Shown here piece by piece: positions 41,321-48,776 of a stretch of 64,000 bases of DNA. Position numbers and translations under genes: made by a program. The DNA is taken from the NCBI RefSeq assembly GCF_046036945.1, contig NZ_JBJQOQ010000013.1, positions 1-64,000 on the forward strand, given 5' to 3'. Source of the DNA: Brevibacillus_C sp046036945 (GTDB lineage Bacteria > Bacillota > Bacilli > Brevibacillales > Brevibacillaceae). The notes beneath the pieces were generated by a model. That model did not search any database. It was not told the origin of the DNA and was given only the letters and a program-made list of their open reading frames with translations. Each line of letters begins with the position of its first letter. Within the stretch, counting starts at the first letter, position 1.

Positions 41321-42157
41321 ATGTTAAGTACGGACGGCATCAGAATGCAACACGGTGATTCCACAACACCCAAACTTTTGGCGCAGCACCTTGATGTAGT
41401 ATACGTGAATCATAAAACCGGTGCGGAGACGGTCGCCCTTAAAGATATTTCCCTCGACATCAAGAACGGCGAATTTATTTGCATCGTCGGCCCGAGCGGA
41501 TGCGGGAAGACGACGTTTCTCAACACGGTCGCCGGATTGATCAAGCAAACCCGGGGATCTCTCATGATCGACGGGCAGAAGGTAAACGGTCCCGGAAAAG
41601 ACCGCTCGATGGTTTTCCAATCGGCCAGCCTCCTGCCTTGGCGAAACGTTTTGGGCAACGTAGTGTACGGATTGGAGCTGCATGGCAGACTGAACAAGGA
41701 GACCAAAGAACAGGCGCAGGAATACATCAACATGGTCGGATTGAAAGGTTTCGAGAACTACTACCCCCACGAGCTTTCGGGGGGTATGCAGCAGCGGGTA
41801 AACCTGGCCAGAGCATTGGCTGTCGACCCGCAGATCATTCTCCTGGACGAACCGTTTGCCGCCTTGGACGCGCAAACCCGGGAATTTATGCAAAAAGAAC
41901 TGCTGCGGATCTGGAGCGAGACGAAAAAAACAAGTCTATTCATCACACACCAAATCGACGAAGCCATTTACTTGGCTGACCGGGTGTTTATTTTCGGCGC
42001 CCGGCCGGGCCGGCTTGTCGATGTGGTCGATGTAGATATCCCGCGTCCGCGCGACTTAAACATAAAGCGGAATCCGAGATTTTTGGAGCTGGTCGACTAC
42101 GTTTGGTCGATCATTGAAGCTGAATCCAGCAAACAGGGGTTTGACGATCGTCACTAA
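41321..42157 (+). CDS. ABC importer ATPase (SsuB/TauB-like)
   Basis: A 278-aa ATPase: Walker A CIVGPSGCGKTTFLNTVAGL near 55, SMVFQSASLLPWRNVLGNV (the Q-loop and LLPW motif of the nitrate/taurine family) near 95, signature LSGGMQQRVNLARAL near 150, Walker B IILLDEPFAALDAQTREF near 175, and H-loop FITHQIDEAIYLADR. ATG 41321 has better spacing from GAGG than the in-frame GTG 9 nt upstream. It energises the adjacent permease. Confidence 0.9.
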   Translation: MLSTDGIRMQHGDSTTPKLLAQHLDVVYVNHKTGAETVALKDISLDIKNGEFICIVGPSGCGKTTFLNTVAGLIKQTRGSLMIDGQKVNGPGKDRSMVFQSASLLPWRNVLGNVVYGLELHGRLNKETKEQAQEYINMVGLKGFENYYPHELSGGMQQRVNLARALAVDPQIILLDEPFAALDAQTREFMQKELLRIWSETKKTSLFITHQIDEAIYLADRVFIFGARPGRLVDVVDVDIPRPRDLNIKRNPRFLELVDYVWSIIEAESSKQGFDDRH

Positions 42158-42179
42158 GAAGGGAGAGGAGTTGCCGCTG

Positions 42180-43013
42180 ATGGAAAATGCAGCTCAACTG
42201 ACATCAAATGCTGAACAGAAGAAGAACATGAATAAGAAGAAAAAATTTCTAAAGGATCAAAAAGGCTTTTTTCTAAGTACTGCCTCCGTCTTCGTCGCTT
42301 TGTTGATATGGGAAATCATTTCCCGTACAAGGATTGTTGACCCCCTGTTCATCAGTTCTCCCACAGAGATTGCCAAGGCAGCGTCGCAAATGGTTTTCGA
42401 AAGCACATTTTGGTATGATCTGGGGATCAGCGGCTACGAGTTTATCGTCGGCTTCACATTGGCCGTCCTGTTCGGTATTCCCTTCGGTATTTTTTCCGGG
42501 TGGAACAAGACGTTTTATCACTTGTTCAACCCCTACATCTCCGCCTTGTACATGACGCCCCGGGTAGCCTTCATGCCAGTCATCATCATAGCATTTGGGA
42601 TTGGCCCAGCGTCAAAAATTGTCGTCGTGTTCCTGATGTCGATTTTTCCGATTATTATCAATGCGCAAAAAGCGATGAACACGCTGGATCAAAACCTGGT
42701 AAAAGCTGCTCGTGCTTTTACTGCAACAGAATGGCAAATATTTAAAACAGTCGCCCTTCCTTCCACGGTTCCTTTCCTGATCACCGGCATTCGTCTGGGA
42801 ATCGGTCAAGGACTCATTGGGGTCGTCGTCGGCGAATTGTTCGCATCGATGGCCGGGATTGGCTTCCAGCTTACGAACGCGGGGCAAAACCTGCAGACGG
42901 ACCGCATGTTTGTCGGCGTCCTGGTGATCACGGTTCTCGGCGTCGTCTTGACGAGTCTGGTCGAAATCGTAGAAAAACACTTCTCGTCCTGGCGCCCGGA
43001 GAAAGACCGTTAA
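42180..43013 (+). CDS. ABC importer permease (SsuC/TauC-like)
   Basis: A 277-aa permease with a polar Lys-rich N-terminus (KKNMNKKKKF) and six predicted helices. ISSPTEIAKAASQMV near 60 is typical of the family, and the EAA loop is NLVKAARAFTATEWQIFKTV near 178. GAGAGGAG lies 9 nt before ATG 42180; upstream in-frame codons overlap the ATPase gene and lack a ribosome site. It is the last gene of the importer operon, followed by a strong hairpin. Confidence 0.9.
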   Translation: MENAAQLTSNAEQKKNMNKKKKFLKDQKGFFLSTASVFVALLIWEIISRTRIVDPLFISSPTEIAKAASQMVFESTFWYDLGISGYEFIVGFTLAVLFGIPFGIFSGWNKTFYHLFNPYISALYMTPRVAFMPVIIIAFGIGPASKIVVVFLMSIFPIIINAQKAMNTLDQNLVKAARAFTATEWQIFKTVALPSTVPFLITGIRLGIGQGLIGVVVGELFASMAGIGFQLTNAGQNLQTDRMFVGVLVITVLGVVLTSLVEIVEKHFSSWRPEKDR

Positions 43014-43021
43014 GCTTCAAG

Positions 43022-43061
43022 AAAAAAGCAGCTCTTTCGTTTGCAGAAGAGCTGCTTTTTT
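43022..43061. terminator. Terminator of the ABC importer operon
   Basis: AAAAAAGCAGCTCTT pairs perfectly with AAGAGCTGCTTTTTT and works in either direction. Confidence 0.93.
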
Positions 43062-43160
43062 GTGTTTGGCTGCTGTTCGATAGTACTTCAGTTGTAATAA
43101 GGCCATAGCCTCCCTGCTTTCTTATCGTATTGTAAACCGTCGTAACATCCCTTGCGACAG

Positions 43161-43197
43161 AAAAAAAACAGCTTCCAGTAAAAAACGGCAGCTGTTC
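43161..43197 (-). terminator. Terminator of the first IclR gene
   Basis: On the minus strand AACAGCT and AGCTGTT form the stem, followed by TTTTTT. The loop is long (about 16 nt). Confidence 0.65.
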
Positions 43198-43212
43198 ACT
43201 TTCTTCCCTCTG

Positions 43213-43989
43213 CTACCTGCCGTACCCTGAGAGTACCATTGCTGTTTCACGAACGGCAGGAATGACTTTTGTGGAGAGGATTTCCTGATCAAAAGCATTG
43301 ATAGGCGCCGCTACGTTGACCGCAGCACTGATCTGGCCCGTATGGTCAAAAATCGGAGCGGCCACCGAACAGACGCCGATCTCCAACTCTCCGTTGCTGA
43401 TCGCGTATCCATTTTTGCGAATCAGTTCCAGCTCACTCTTTAACTCAGGTACGAATGTTTTCGTCTGGCTGGTGTATGCTTGCAGATCGATCGATGCAAT
43501 CAGCTCGTCCAACTGCTGGTCAGGCAAAAACGCCAACAGCGCTTTTCCGATTGCGGTGGCGTACGCAGGCAGACGGGAGCCGATCATGACGTTCAGAGTA
43601 GAAAAATTGTTCGCCGTGGCTGCGCGTGCTATATAGACGACCTGTGTACCATCCAGAATCCCGATGTGGGCGGAGGCATTCGTGTTATCGCGCAATTTTT
43701 CCAAATACGGGCGGGCCAGCTCCGGAAGCTGCAGGGTGCTCAGGTAGGCAAAACCCAGCTCCATCACTTTCGGCGTCAGCTGATATCGTTTGGTTACCTC
43801 ATCCTGGTAGAGGTAGCCAAGGTTTTGTAGTGTATAGAGAAACCGAAACGGTACGGTTCGGCTCACTCCCATTTTTGCTGCGATTTCGGCAAGGCTTAAC
43901 GTGGAGTGAGCGGCGTCAAACATCTTCAATATCTCCAATCCCCGGATCAAGGAATTAGACAGGTACCGATCTTTTTCCGTTTTAGACAT
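43213..43989 (-). CDS. IclR-family transcriptional regulator (paralogue 1)
   Basis: A 258-aa IclR protein: N-terminal winged helix (SNSLIRGLEILKMFDAAHST; LAEIAAKMGVSRTVPFRFL) and a C-terminal GAF-like effector domain from about 90 with SRLPAYATAIGKALLAFLP near 145 and GVCSVAAPIFDHTGQISAAV near 220. It is very like the second regulator at 46444-47283, sharing SLAEIA...GVSRT.PFR and long stretches of the effector domain, so the two are recent paralogues. ATG 43989 follows AAGGAG. It has its own promoter and terminator and sits beside the AspDH-like gene. It is a candidate for binding the AAACAnTGTTTT operators. Confidence 0.9.
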   Translation of the reverse strand: MSKTEKDRYLSNSLIRGLEILKMFDAAHSTLSLAEIAAKMGVSRTVPFRFLYTLQNLGYLYQDEVTKRYQLTPKVMELGFAYLSTLQLPELARPYLEKLRDNTNASAHIGILDGTQVVYIARAATANNFSTLNVMIGSRLPAYATAIGKALLAFLPDQQLDELIASIDLQAYTSQTKTFVPELKSELELIRKNGYAISNGELEIGVCSVAAPIFDHTGQISAAVNVAAPINAFDQEILSTKVIPAVRETAMVLSGYGR

Positions 43990-44042
43990 GGGCCATATCG
44001 CTCCTTTCACAAGGGTGGGAGGCAAAGTATGCCATCTTACCT

Positions 44043-44071
44043 ATTGTAGTATTCCCACCGCTTTGTGCCAA
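44043..44071 (-). promoter_or_regulatory. Promoter of the first IclR gene
   Basis: On the minus strand TTGGCA (44066-44071), a 17-bp spacer and TACAAT (44043-44048). The palindrome seen at the other cluster promoters is absent here. Confidence 0.7.
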
Positions 44072-44077
44072 GAGGAT

Positions 44078-44860
44078 TTATCCGATGCAGATTCGCTCCG
44101 TCTGTTTCTTCAACGTGGACAGGGCACTAAGAGCCGCGAGGTAGCTTGTCTTGGGATTTCCCGGCATCGGATCGTTTTCCAGCTTGACGGCCATCCTGCC
44201 GAAGGAACCAACCGCTTCGATGAAATGAGTGTTTCTGGTCGCGCACGGATCCGCGACGATTTTCACTCGCGTCCGTTCACTGCCGAGTCCAGCCAGCGAC
44301 AAGACGATCGCGACGTTGATGTTTTGCGGAAAGCGGCTGATCGCTTCCTTCGCTGACCCTTCAAAGACGACCTGCTCCGCAGTCAACGATCGCCCGAGCA
44401 GGGCTTCGGGGGGCTTGCGCGTGGTGATCGTTACCGATTCCAGCTCATTCATCACCATGGCCGACCTGATGACATCCAGACCGCCGATCGCCCCTGACGG
44501 CAGCAGCACCCTGGCTTGATTTTGGCAGCACAGCTCATTCAGCTGCTGGTACAAAGCCGCGTCTACCAGCGCGCCGACGCTGATCAGCAGCAAATCCTTG
44601 CCCTGTTCCACAATTTTTTCCGCGTAGCGGCGGACAGCATCCACATTGGCCGCTTCCACCACCAGGTCAATCCCCGAAGCGAGAAAGGCCTCCAAATCGT
44701 CATAGGCGGCTGTTTGATACGTACTGCACAGCTCATCCGCTCGATCCCGCTGTCTGACCAGAACTGATTCAATCCGGCAATCCTGGAGTTTCCGGTCGAG
44801 ATTGACGCTTTTCAATAAAAACTTCCCGATGTTGCCGCCGCCGATTAAGCCGATTTTCAT
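44078..44860 (-). CDS. Aspartate-dehydrogenase-like (NadX family) enzyme
   Basis: A 260-aa protein of the L-aspartate dehydrogenase family: Rossmann motif MKIGLIGGGNIGKFLLKSV, DLVVEAANVDAVRRYAEKIV near 68, LISVGALVDAALY near 92, and the strongly conserved LPSGAIGGLDVIRSA near 120. Characterised members oxidise aspartate with NAD(P) or run the reverse amination, and the iminoaspartate can feed NAD synthesis. Here it sits with an alpha/beta hydrolase and a cupin and no nadA/nadC, so a catabolic or different substrate role is likelier. ATG 44860 overlaps the hydrolase stop (ATGA) and follows GGGGAGGG. Confidence 0.85.
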   Translation of the reverse strand: MKIGLIGGGNIGKFLLKSVNLDRKLQDCRIESVLVRQRDRADELCSTYQTAAYDDLEAFLASGIDLVVEAANVDAVRRYAEKIVEQGKDLLLISVGALVDAALYQQLNELCCQNQARVLLPSGAIGGLDVIRSAMVMNELESVTITTRKPPEALLGRSLTAEQVVFEGSAKEAISRFPQNINVAIVLSLAGLGSERTRVKIVADPCATRNTHFIEAVGSFGRMAVKLENDPMPGNPKTSYLAALSALSTLKKQTERICIG

Positions 44861-45675
44861 CTGCCACCCTCCCCGTCGCCTGACTGTGCCACCCCTTGTA
44901 AAAAGGTGCGAACATGCGTGTTGAATGCTTCCGGTTGCTCCAGATAGCAAACATGCCCTGCCTGCGGAATGAGAACCAGCTTGGAGTCTTTGATTCCCTG
45001 CTGGACAGTTACTGACTCCTTAACAGGGGTAATGATGTCGTCCTCGCCGCATATGACCAGCGTAGGTACTTTGATATCGGCAAGCAAAGGGGTCTGATCG
45101 GCATGATAGAGAGCGTAGGAGACGGAGCGGTAGCCGCTTGCCCGCACCTGGGCCATAATGCTTTCTGCGTATTGGCGAACCTCGTCGGAAGCATATGGCG
45201 ACAATGTCTGCGGCACCCTTTTGCGGGCGAGCTCTGCGGGTGTTTCCTGCTCGATCATCCGCAGCCGGTTTTGCAGCTTCTCTTCATTGGTCTTGGGGTG
45301 AGTCCGCCCGCCCAGCGTGGTGGCCGCCAAAATCAAGGCTTCCACATACTCCGGGTACATCGAACAAAACTGCAGGGCAAGCGCACTTCCCATCGAATGG
45401 CCAAGCAGATGAATTTTCTGAAGTCCCAACCCGTCCAGGAAAGCTTTTAAAATATCGGCCAGCTCCCGAAACGTCCGAAACTCCGGATCAGGATCAGAGC
45501 TTTTGCCATATCCGGGTGTGTCCCAGGCGATGACCTGAAAGTGCTCCTGTAAGCCGCTTAGCTGATGTTTCCAGGACCGCGAATTGTTCCCTAAACCGTG
45601 CAGGAGGATCAGCGGCATGCCGTTGCCGGCCGTCTCATAATGAATCGTAAGGGAACCTGTCTGTAAAAAGGGCAT
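44857..45675 (-). CDS. Alpha/beta hydrolase
   Basis: A 272-aa alpha/beta-fold hydrolase with the oxyanion HG in LILLHGLGNNSRSW near 25, nucleophile LLGHSMGSALALQF (Ser near 92), acid CGEDDIITP near 212 and catalytic His in QAGHVCYLEQPEAF near 242. It resembles the C-C bond and lactone/ester hydrolases of aromatic catabolism (3-oxoadipate enol-lactonase type), but the substrate is open. ATG 45675 follows GAGAGGTGA. It overlaps the AspDH-like gene by 4 bp; a hairpin lies between it and the cupin. Confidence 0.88.
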   Translation of the reverse strand: MPFLQTGSLTIHYETAGNGMPLILLHGLGNNSRSWKHQLSGLQEHFQVIAWDTPGYGKSSDPDPEFRTFRELADILKAFLDGLGLQKIHLLGHSMGSALALQFCSMYPEYVEALILAATTLGGRTHPKTNEEKLQNRLRMIEQETPAELARKRVPQTLSPYASDEVRQYAESIMAQVRASGYRSVSYALYHADQTPLLADIKVPTLVICGEDDIITPVKESVTVQQGIKDSKLVLIPQAGHVCYLEQPEAFNTHVRTFLQGVAQSGDGEGGR

Positions 45676-45743
45676 TGCGATCACCTCTCTCATTTTCGCT
45701 TGCCAATGTCACTGTTGGCAAACATTCCTTTTCCGCTGGAATG

Positions 45744-45775
45744 GAAAAGACCCGCAACTGCGGCAGGCCTTTTCT
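45744..45775 (-). terminator. Hairpin between cupin and hydrolase genes
   Basis: On the minus strand AAAAGGCCTGCCGCA and TGCGGGTCTTTT form a stem with a TTTT end. It may reduce transcription from the cupin into the hydrolase and AspDH-like genes. Confidence 0.6.
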
Positions 45776-45826
45776 TTCTCGTTTATTCCTTAAGCTTTGT
45801 ACAGCAGTGTGTGAACGATTCTGTCC

Positions 45827-46357
45827 TTACTTCTGCTGTGCCGCTTCTTTTGCTTTTGCCCGCTCAATGCGGATTTTCTCCAGCTCGCTGCCTTCCGGAT
45901 AGGACGGGAGTTTCGGCTTATCTGCACCCAGCATAACGGCCATGATCGCTTCCGTATCGCCTACGTTGCGAACTCCGCGGTAATAGCCCGGCGGGGTCCA
46001 GATGCAGTCGCGCTCTTCCAGCGGAATTTCGTGAATGGTATCGCCGATTTGCACCAGTGCGTTGATCTTGCCGCGAATGACGAAAAAGACTTCTTCCACG
46101 TCAGTGTGCAGGTGCAGCGGACCTTCCGCGCCGGGAGGCAGGATCATGTTGCTCAGCGTAAAGTGCTCCGATTGGATCACGTTCATATCATCTTGCGCTG
46201 CAATTCCGCCCGTGCCGACATAGCGTACTTGCGCACGGCGATAGGCCGGGTTTACCTGCTCTTGGAACGACAGGACATTGAAGTCCACTTTTCTGGTTTT
46301 CAGACGGGCCACGTATTTTTTCTCAAATTCTTCAATGGAAATGTTTGGGGTAGTCAT
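45827..46357 (-). CDS. Cupin-domain protein
   Basis: A 176-aa single cupin. Motif 1 is GPLHLHTDVEEVFFVIRG near 82 with HxH and Glu ligands. In motif 2 (WTPPGYYRGVRNVG near 118) the usual metal-binding His is Arg, so the metal site is three-residue or altered. It is preceded by a helical N-terminus and followed by a charged helix (EKIRIERAKAKEAA). The role could be a dioxygenase, isomerase or binding protein. AAGGAGG precedes the ATG, 33 bp from the shared operator, making it the first gene behind promoter B. Confidence 0.85.
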   Translation of the reverse strand: MTTPNISIEEFEKKYVARLKTRKVDFNVLSFQEQVNPAYRRAQVRYVGTGGIAAQDDMNVIQSEHFTLSNMILPPGAEGPLHLHTDVEEVFFVIRGKINALVQIGDTIHEIPLEERDCIWTPPGYYRGVRNVGDTEAIMAVMLGADKPKLPSYPEGSELEKIRIERAKAKEAAQQK

Positions 46358-46389
46358 CTTGATATCCTCCTTCGAGTGTTTTAAATAAA

Positions 46390-46440
46390 AAACAATGTTT
46401 TATATTTAAAATTATAGAACCCAACTTCTTTGGTTGTCAA
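46390..46440 (-). promoter_or_regulatory. Promoter B with shared operator, before the cupin gene
   Basis: On the minus strand TTGACA (46435-46440), an 18-bp spacer and TATAAT (46411-46416). The operator AAACAATGTTTTATATTTAA runs 46390-46409 and differs from copy A by one base over that stretch. Its core centre is 16 nt downstream of the -10 box, overlapping the expected transcription start, which suggests repression. Confidence 0.8.
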
Positions 46441-46443
46441 TGA

Positions 46444-47283
46444 TCATTTTTTCAAATTGGCGAAATTTTCGCTGCCCTTCTGGCGGCCTGCCCGATGCTT
46501 GCCCGGCCGGTAGCCGAAGAAGGACGAGAGCTGCTCCGCCGCTTCCAGGATGGCCGGAAGAGCGAACACTCGCAAGAATTCATCCGGCAAAATCGCCTCC
46601 GGAGCAGCCACGTTAACTGCCGCGATGACGTCACCGGCGTTGTCGAAAATCGGGGCAGCGATCGAGCGAATGCCGCTCTCGAACTCCCCGTTGCTCAGCG
46701 AATACCCCTGCTTGCGTATCACTTCAAGTTCCTGCAAGAGATCGTTGATCATCGTCTTGGTCTGTGTCGTATACGGCTGCAGCTCGGCGTCGATCAGCAT
46801 CTCTTTTATCTGCTCCTCAGACTGAAAGGCGAGCAGGCTCTTCCCCAACGAGGTGGCATGAGCCGGCAGGCGAGAGCCGACCGTCACCGTAATCGTCGTC
46901 ACTCCCCTCGCCGGGACGCGAGCCACGTAAACCACCTCTCTGCCATCCAAGACCCCGATATGGGTAGACGCCCCTGTTTCGTCCCGCAGCCGTTCCAGAT
47001 AAGGCCTGGCGATATCAGGGAGCTGCAAGGAATTCAAATAGGCAAAGCCCAATTCCAGTACCTTCGGCGTCAGCTCATACCGTTTGGTGTTCTCGTCCTG
47101 GTGCAGGTACCCGAGTGATTGCAGCGTAAACAGCAATCGAAACGGCGATGTACGGCTGACACCGAGTTGGGAGGCGATCTCAGCCAGTGACATGGTGGGT
47201 TGCCCGGCGTGAAACAATCGCAATATCGCAAGACCTCTCACCAGAGAGTTGGAACTGTATCGATCATTTTCTTTTTTTGTCAC
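46444..47283 (-). CDS. IclR-family transcriptional regulator (paralogue 2)
   Basis: A 279-aa IclR protein with the winged helix SNSLVRGLAILRLFHAGQPT and LAEIASQLGVSRTSPFRLL, and an effector domain with SRLPAHATSLGKSLLAFQ and GIRSIAAPIFDNAGDVIAAV. It is a close paralogue of the regulator at 43213-43989 but has an extra basic C-terminal tail of about 20 residues (YRPGKHRAGRQKGS). The start is GTG 47283 after GAGGAAGG. It lies 30 bp after the aldehyde dehydrogenase gene, so it is probably the last gene of the SDR operon and would give autoregulation through operator C. Confidence 0.9.
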   Translation of the reverse strand: MTKKENDRYSSNSLVRGLAILRLFHAGQPTMSLAEIASQLGVSRTSPFRLLFTLQSLGYLHQDENTKRYELTPKVLELGFAYLNSLQLPDIARPYLERLRDETGASTHIGVLDGREVVYVARVPARGVTTITVTVGSRLPAHATSLGKSLLAFQSEEQIKEMLIDAELQPYTTQTKTMINDLLQELEVIRKQGYSLSNGEFESGIRSIAAPIFDNAGDVIAAVNVAAPEAILPDEFLRVFALPAILEAAEQLSSFFGYRPGKHRAGRQKGSENFANLKK

Positions 47284-47313
47284 CCCGTCCTTCCTCTCTT
47301 TCTCGACGGTAGC

Positions 47314-48762
47314 CTAATTGGCAAAACCGAAAGAATCGGCAAATAACTCCAGTCCGCACCACCTGGTTTCCCGGCTCAATCCGCTTTCCTTCAGTCCGGG
47401 GAAATCGAGGTGGAGATCCTGGAAGATCGTGTGGTTATTGTGGAAAACAGCTCCTGCTTGCAGTCGGTCGGCAAGTTCCTCTGCCTTTTGGCTGTCAGCC
47501 GTCCAGACAGATGCGCGAAGTCCGAATTCCGTGTCGTTTGCCAGCTCAACCGCCTCTTCCACATCGGCATAAGGAATGATCGGAATGACAGGACCGAACT
47601 GCTCGACGCGAACCAGTTCGCTTTGCTGATCCAGTCCCGTCACCAGGGAAGGGAGCAGGAAGTAGCCATTCTCCCATGTGTCCGGATCCAGCTTGTGGCC
47701 GAGTGTCTCCACCTTGGCGCCGGACTGCTTGGTCCTCTCGATCAGGCCCCTGACAAAGTCAAATTGCGTCTTATTGTTAATCGGTCCCATCAGGGCGTCC
47801 GGGTGGATGCCATTGCCCACGATCACCTGGTGAAACTCCTTTTTCAGTTTGTCTACCAGCTCGTCATAGCGAGACTCGTGGACGTAGACACGCTTAATGG
47901 CGGAACACACCTGTCCGGCTGCGCGCAAAATGCCCATGCGAATGCGCAGCATCGCGGTTTCATCCAGTACAGCATCAGGCAGGATCAGCGCCGGGTCGTT
48001 TCCGCCCAGCTCCATATACAGCTTCTTTACCGTGCCGGATGCCAGACTCATGATACGCTTGCCCGTATCTGTACTCCCGGTAAAAGCGATTGTCCGCACG
48101 CGCGAATCACTGCACAATATCTCCCCTACCAGTCCGCCGGAACCGGTCACAATATTGATGACACCGGGCGGGAAGTGAGCAGCGACGACCTGCAGCGTGC
48201 TTAAGACCGTCAGCGGGCAGTCGGTCGCCGGTTTTACCACGACGGTGTTGCCGGCGAGAATGGCCGGGATGACGCGTTTGAAGGTGAGAATCATCGGGGA
48301 GTTCCACGGGGAGATAACGGCCGTTACTCCACGGGGACGCTTGCGGATTTGCACCATCTGTCCGCCCGGGATAGACTCTGGCTGCCACCACTCCAAAAGA
48401 GCATCCGCCGCTTTGCTCATAATCTCTACACAGCGCAGCAGATCCTTTTTGGCTTCAGCCAGTACCTTGCCGTTTTCACGGACGAACAAGGAGACATGCT
48501 CATCGATCGCCTCGCTGAGCTTGTGGGCAGCCGCTTTCATTCGCGATGCGCGTTCTTCCGCTGTTGTCCGCGACCAGCTGCGAAACGCGCTGTCAGCCGC
48601 ATCAACCGCCTGGATTACATCTTCTTTTGAACACAGTGCCACCTCGCCGACGACCTCCGTGATGTTTGCCGGATTGATTACATCCGTTATCCTCGCCCCT
48701 TTGATCCACTCGCCGTTCACCAAAAAACGGCCGGAGATGACGGGAAATGCGCTGATTGCCAT
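47314..48762 (-). CDS. NAD(P)-dependent aldehyde dehydrogenase
   Basis: A 482-aa aldehyde dehydrogenase: PRGVTAVISPWNSPMILTFK near 142, FTGSTDTGKRIM near 225, general base ELGGNDPALIL near 247 and catalytic Cys in AAGQVCSAIKRVYVH near 283. It is short of closely matching a named member; the NNHTIFQDLHLDFPGLKESG C-terminal part is as in the succinate-semialdehyde/benzaldehyde group. In this operon it could oxidise the aldehyde released by the ThDP enzyme encoded 14 bp upstream. AGGAGGA precedes the ATG. Confidence 0.9.
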   Translation of the reverse strand: MAISAFPVISGRFLVNGEWIKGARITDVINPANITEVVGEVALCSKEDVIQAVDAADSAFRSWSRTTAEERASRMKAAAHKLSEAIDEHVSLFVRENGKVLAEAKKDLLRCVEIMSKAADALLEWWQPESIPGGQMVQIRKRPRGVTAVISPWNSPMILTFKRVIPAILAGNTVVVKPATDCPLTVLSTLQVVAAHFPPGVINIVTGSGGLVGEILCSDSRVRTIAFTGSTDTGKRIMSLASGTVKKLYMELGGNDPALILPDAVLDETAMLRIRMGILRAAGQVCSAIKRVYVHESRYDELVDKLKKEFHQVIVGNGIHPDALMGPINNKTQFDFVRGLIERTKQSGAKVETLGHKLDPDTWENGYFLLPSLVTGLDQQSELVRVEQFGPVIPIIPYADVEEAVELANDTEFGLRASVWTADSQKAEELADRLQAGAVFHNNHTIFQDLHLDFPGLKESGLSRETRWCGLELFADSFGFAN

Positions 48763-48776
48763 GGTCCATTCCTCCT

